DNA of 25,623 nucleotides from positions 176,283 to 201,905 of the forward strand of contig NW_014577219.1 of assembly GCF_000485595.1 (NCBI RefSeq), in the 5' to 3' direction. Below the pieces are notes generated by a model that saw only the letters and a list, made by a program, of their open reading frames with translations, searched no databases and was not told where the DNA came from. Source of the DNA: Priapulus caudatus. Lineage: Eukaryota > Priapulida > Priapulimorpha > Priapulimorphida > Priapulidae. Of the stretch, positions 23,520 to 25,623 are shown in pieces (position 1 is the stretch's first letter; every line of letters begins with the position of its first letter). Both the position numbers and the translations under genes were made by a program.

Positions 23520-24887
23520 TTTAAAGAACAGTGGCAAAGCATTCAGTCTCCCTTTAGTCATAATAGATTTTAAAACTAATTTATGCCATTATGAATATTT
23601 TCTGTCGCTTATATTTTGTAATTGACCAACTTGATACAAATTACATCAACATCAACATATGGAGTACAAGCAAGCCCTTATCACTCCTTATCGTAGGCTT
23701 TAGAATGTTTTACTAGCTAATAATCCCAACTAGTGTATCCTGAAGGTAGAAAAAAGATCATGTATGTGGGCTAACAGAATAAATGTGGGATCTGTAACCT
23801 ATCCTGTTCCATCATACGTGTGCAATAGTGGTCACATCCTGGCTCTCATCATTACAACAAGAATAACACTTGGCCAGTAGGTGGATGTGGCAGATGGCAT
23901 ACCAGGCCACATTTCCTTAACTTCACAACCAGTCAAAACACGTTACAGTAAAACCGAATAACAAGTAATGTTGATGTATGCACTATGCAGTTAATAAATC
24001 TGACATTAATAATAATAACGTGGATATATATGTGTAAATCTATGCACCTGTCATTTACTCATGTTAATGCATGTACCTAAAACATGAAAGGTAGCTATTA
24101 TTATTGTTTGCATGTGCATACAAATTTTACTCTAAACAATACATTGAACAATTGCATATAAATATATGTACAATGTCATGGATACAGTTTACACTATCAT
24201 AAAGGACACCTATCAAGAGTCAAAATTAACACTTTTCAAAGATAAGCACATCGGCTGCTGGAAAAGTGAAAGTAACTATGTATTTCTTAGTGGAAAAATT
24301 TGGGCGAGAAAATGTTTTTATCCCCTATTCCCTCAATATTTTGGTGTTACGTTGGCTAGCTCTTCCAAAGCCTCTTCCCTAGTACGAGCAAGCATGCAGA
24401 GATGCATTTATAAATAACTGCTACGTATCTTGCTAATTATTTTACCCGGAAATTCTAACCCTTCTACTGACAAATATATATATTTTAGCTGTAACTTCCG
24501 CCCTTCTCCCCGAAAAACAATTGATTTTTCTAAATTTTAATCTCTGTTCATCAATGAAACACATGTAAAAGAAGCCAACAGAAAGCACTATGAATTCAGT
24601 ACTACGTACAATACATTCTCCTCACATTCTCTCAAAATTCACAAGACTCACAACTCAGTGCATGCCCATGGACTACAATATTAATCTAAAAAAATCAGTT
24701 ATTACTTATTACTCCAGAAGCATCATCTTAAAAGAATAATAAGCCCACCTATGTGATATTAGATGTATACATAATTTTTAATGCAATATGTGCATTAAAC
24801 CTATGAACATTTTTTTCTTAATAGTATAAAAATACTTGATGTATATATATACCACACTGTGAACTACATACGCCACCACTGAAAAAT
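23520..24887. other. AT-rich stretch, no gene seen
   Basis: Upstream or intergenic sequence. The open frame 24166-24417 (plus) has no recognisable domain, and nothing else stands out. Confidence 0.5.
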
Positions 24888-24936
24888 AGGGTGATACTCC
24901 ATTAGGAGTGTTCCCAACTTTAATGTCATTAATGGT
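24888..24936 (-). repeat. 49-bp dispersed repeat, copy 2
   Basis: The exact complement of 9807-9855, followed on the right by a (TA)n run. The strict 49-bp limit suggests a conserved end or core of a transposable element. Confidence 0.8.
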
Positions 24937-25592
24937 CATATATATATATATGTTATTATATATATATGCAGGGTTCTCCAAGTTTTTAAATTTTAGCATG
25001 GGGGTGCTACTCACTGCTAGGGGGGTACGGGAGCATATGCCCCCACAAAAAAATTTTGAATTGTAGAAGCTCTGAGATGCAATCTGGGACACTCTGTGTG
25101 TAAATTTGAAGCACTGCATGTGGGGTAAAAATGTTTGTTTTGCATAGGCAAAGCCATCGGAAAATTCAAAATAATTAATGGAACAAAAAATACCAAAATG
25201 TAGGGGTGAACTTGCTGGTTTGCTGGTTCCAAATCGAGTTCACCTCTCATAAATAAATAAAAAAAATGTTGTCACCATTGACAATGGCAGGAGTGGTCGG
25301 TAAGTGTACCAGTCTACTCTACCTCGTGTTAGACTGGGTTACCTGCTCCGTAATAATGCCGTTGGAAATTAATTCACTGTTTAATTCACGATTAAGATTT
25401 CTTGATGAGCTAGAAAACACTCGGATTTGAAGTATGACAAGAGCCGCAGAGCGTCTGGGCTCATCTGAGGTCTGTTGCTACGATTATAAACGTAAAATTT
25501 CAGTCGTGCGTAGTACCACATTTGTTAGGCGCAGATATGCAGACACGCAGTTGCGTACACATCATTGTTAGGACACGCCCACTATCGCAGAT
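24937..25592. other. Stretch without recognised gene
   Basis: (TA)n at 24939-24967, then mixed sequence with short open frames that show no domain. Confidence 0.5.
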
Positions 25593-25621
25593 GGAGGGTT
25601 GGGGGAGGGTGGGGGGAGGGG
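25593..25621 (+). other. G-quadruplex-type tract
   Basis: Several runs of three to six G separated by 1-2 bases (GGAGGGTTGGGGGAGGGTGG and on) satisfy the usual quadruplex pattern. The tract runs to the window edge. Confidence 0.6.
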
Positions 25622-25623
25622 TT

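Overview
The window is nuclear DNA of an animal. It holds one intron-rich protein-coding gene whose splice sites and intron phases can be followed base by base. Around it lie non-LTR retrotransposon remnants, small inverted-repeat transposons, microsatellites and a short TTAGGG-type telomeric stretch. The repeat landscape suggests a marine invertebrate, but the phylum cannot be fixed by reading alone. No prokaryotic operon, CRISPR array, rRNA or tRNA gene was recognised.

The gene is a hexokinase on the minus strand. The start codon is at 19047 and nine coding exons run leftward to 649; the last roughly 70 residues lie beyond the left edge. The nine exons join in frame to 433 complete codons. 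They carry the [10 protein letters not shown] phosphate-binding motif, the catalytic Asp (D249) and all the glucose-contacting residues known from glucokinase up to the break. Five exon units (163, 216 = 120+96, 100, 156 bp and the 143-bp counterpart of a 149-bp exon) follow the vertebrate exon plan as I remember it. Two introns are extra, one is missing, and one intron uses a GC-AG donor (AG|GCAAGT). A CRE-TATA pair near 19341-19364 is a candidate promoter.

Region by region: 1-648 is the partial intron 9, purine-rich in the transcript. 649-3877 packs six exons. 3878-13078 is a 9.2-kb intron holding a cross-genome 'CCTCCGCCAAGGAGG' repeat, a foldback-like element of about 1.75 kb with 15-bp tandem-repeat ends around a GA/CT core (4738-6493), a CA-rich tract, a CACACGG-ended inverted-repeat element, a reverse transcriptase fragment and a 15-bp tandem array. 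13222-17263 (intron 2) holds a 477-bp long inverted repeat, a telomere-like tract and two oppositely oriented retrotransposon remnants. 17427-18858 is intron 1. 19048-25623 is upstream or intergenic sequence with a 106-bp palindromic MITE flanked by 9-bp direct repeats, a second copy of a TWA-duplicating MITE and several dispersed repeats.

I do not see a new multi-gene system. The most notable items are the foldback-like element, the long hairpin inside intron 2, the compact palindrome with intact target-site duplication, a MITE abutting a hexokinase splice acceptor, and the GC-AG intron at an ancient position.
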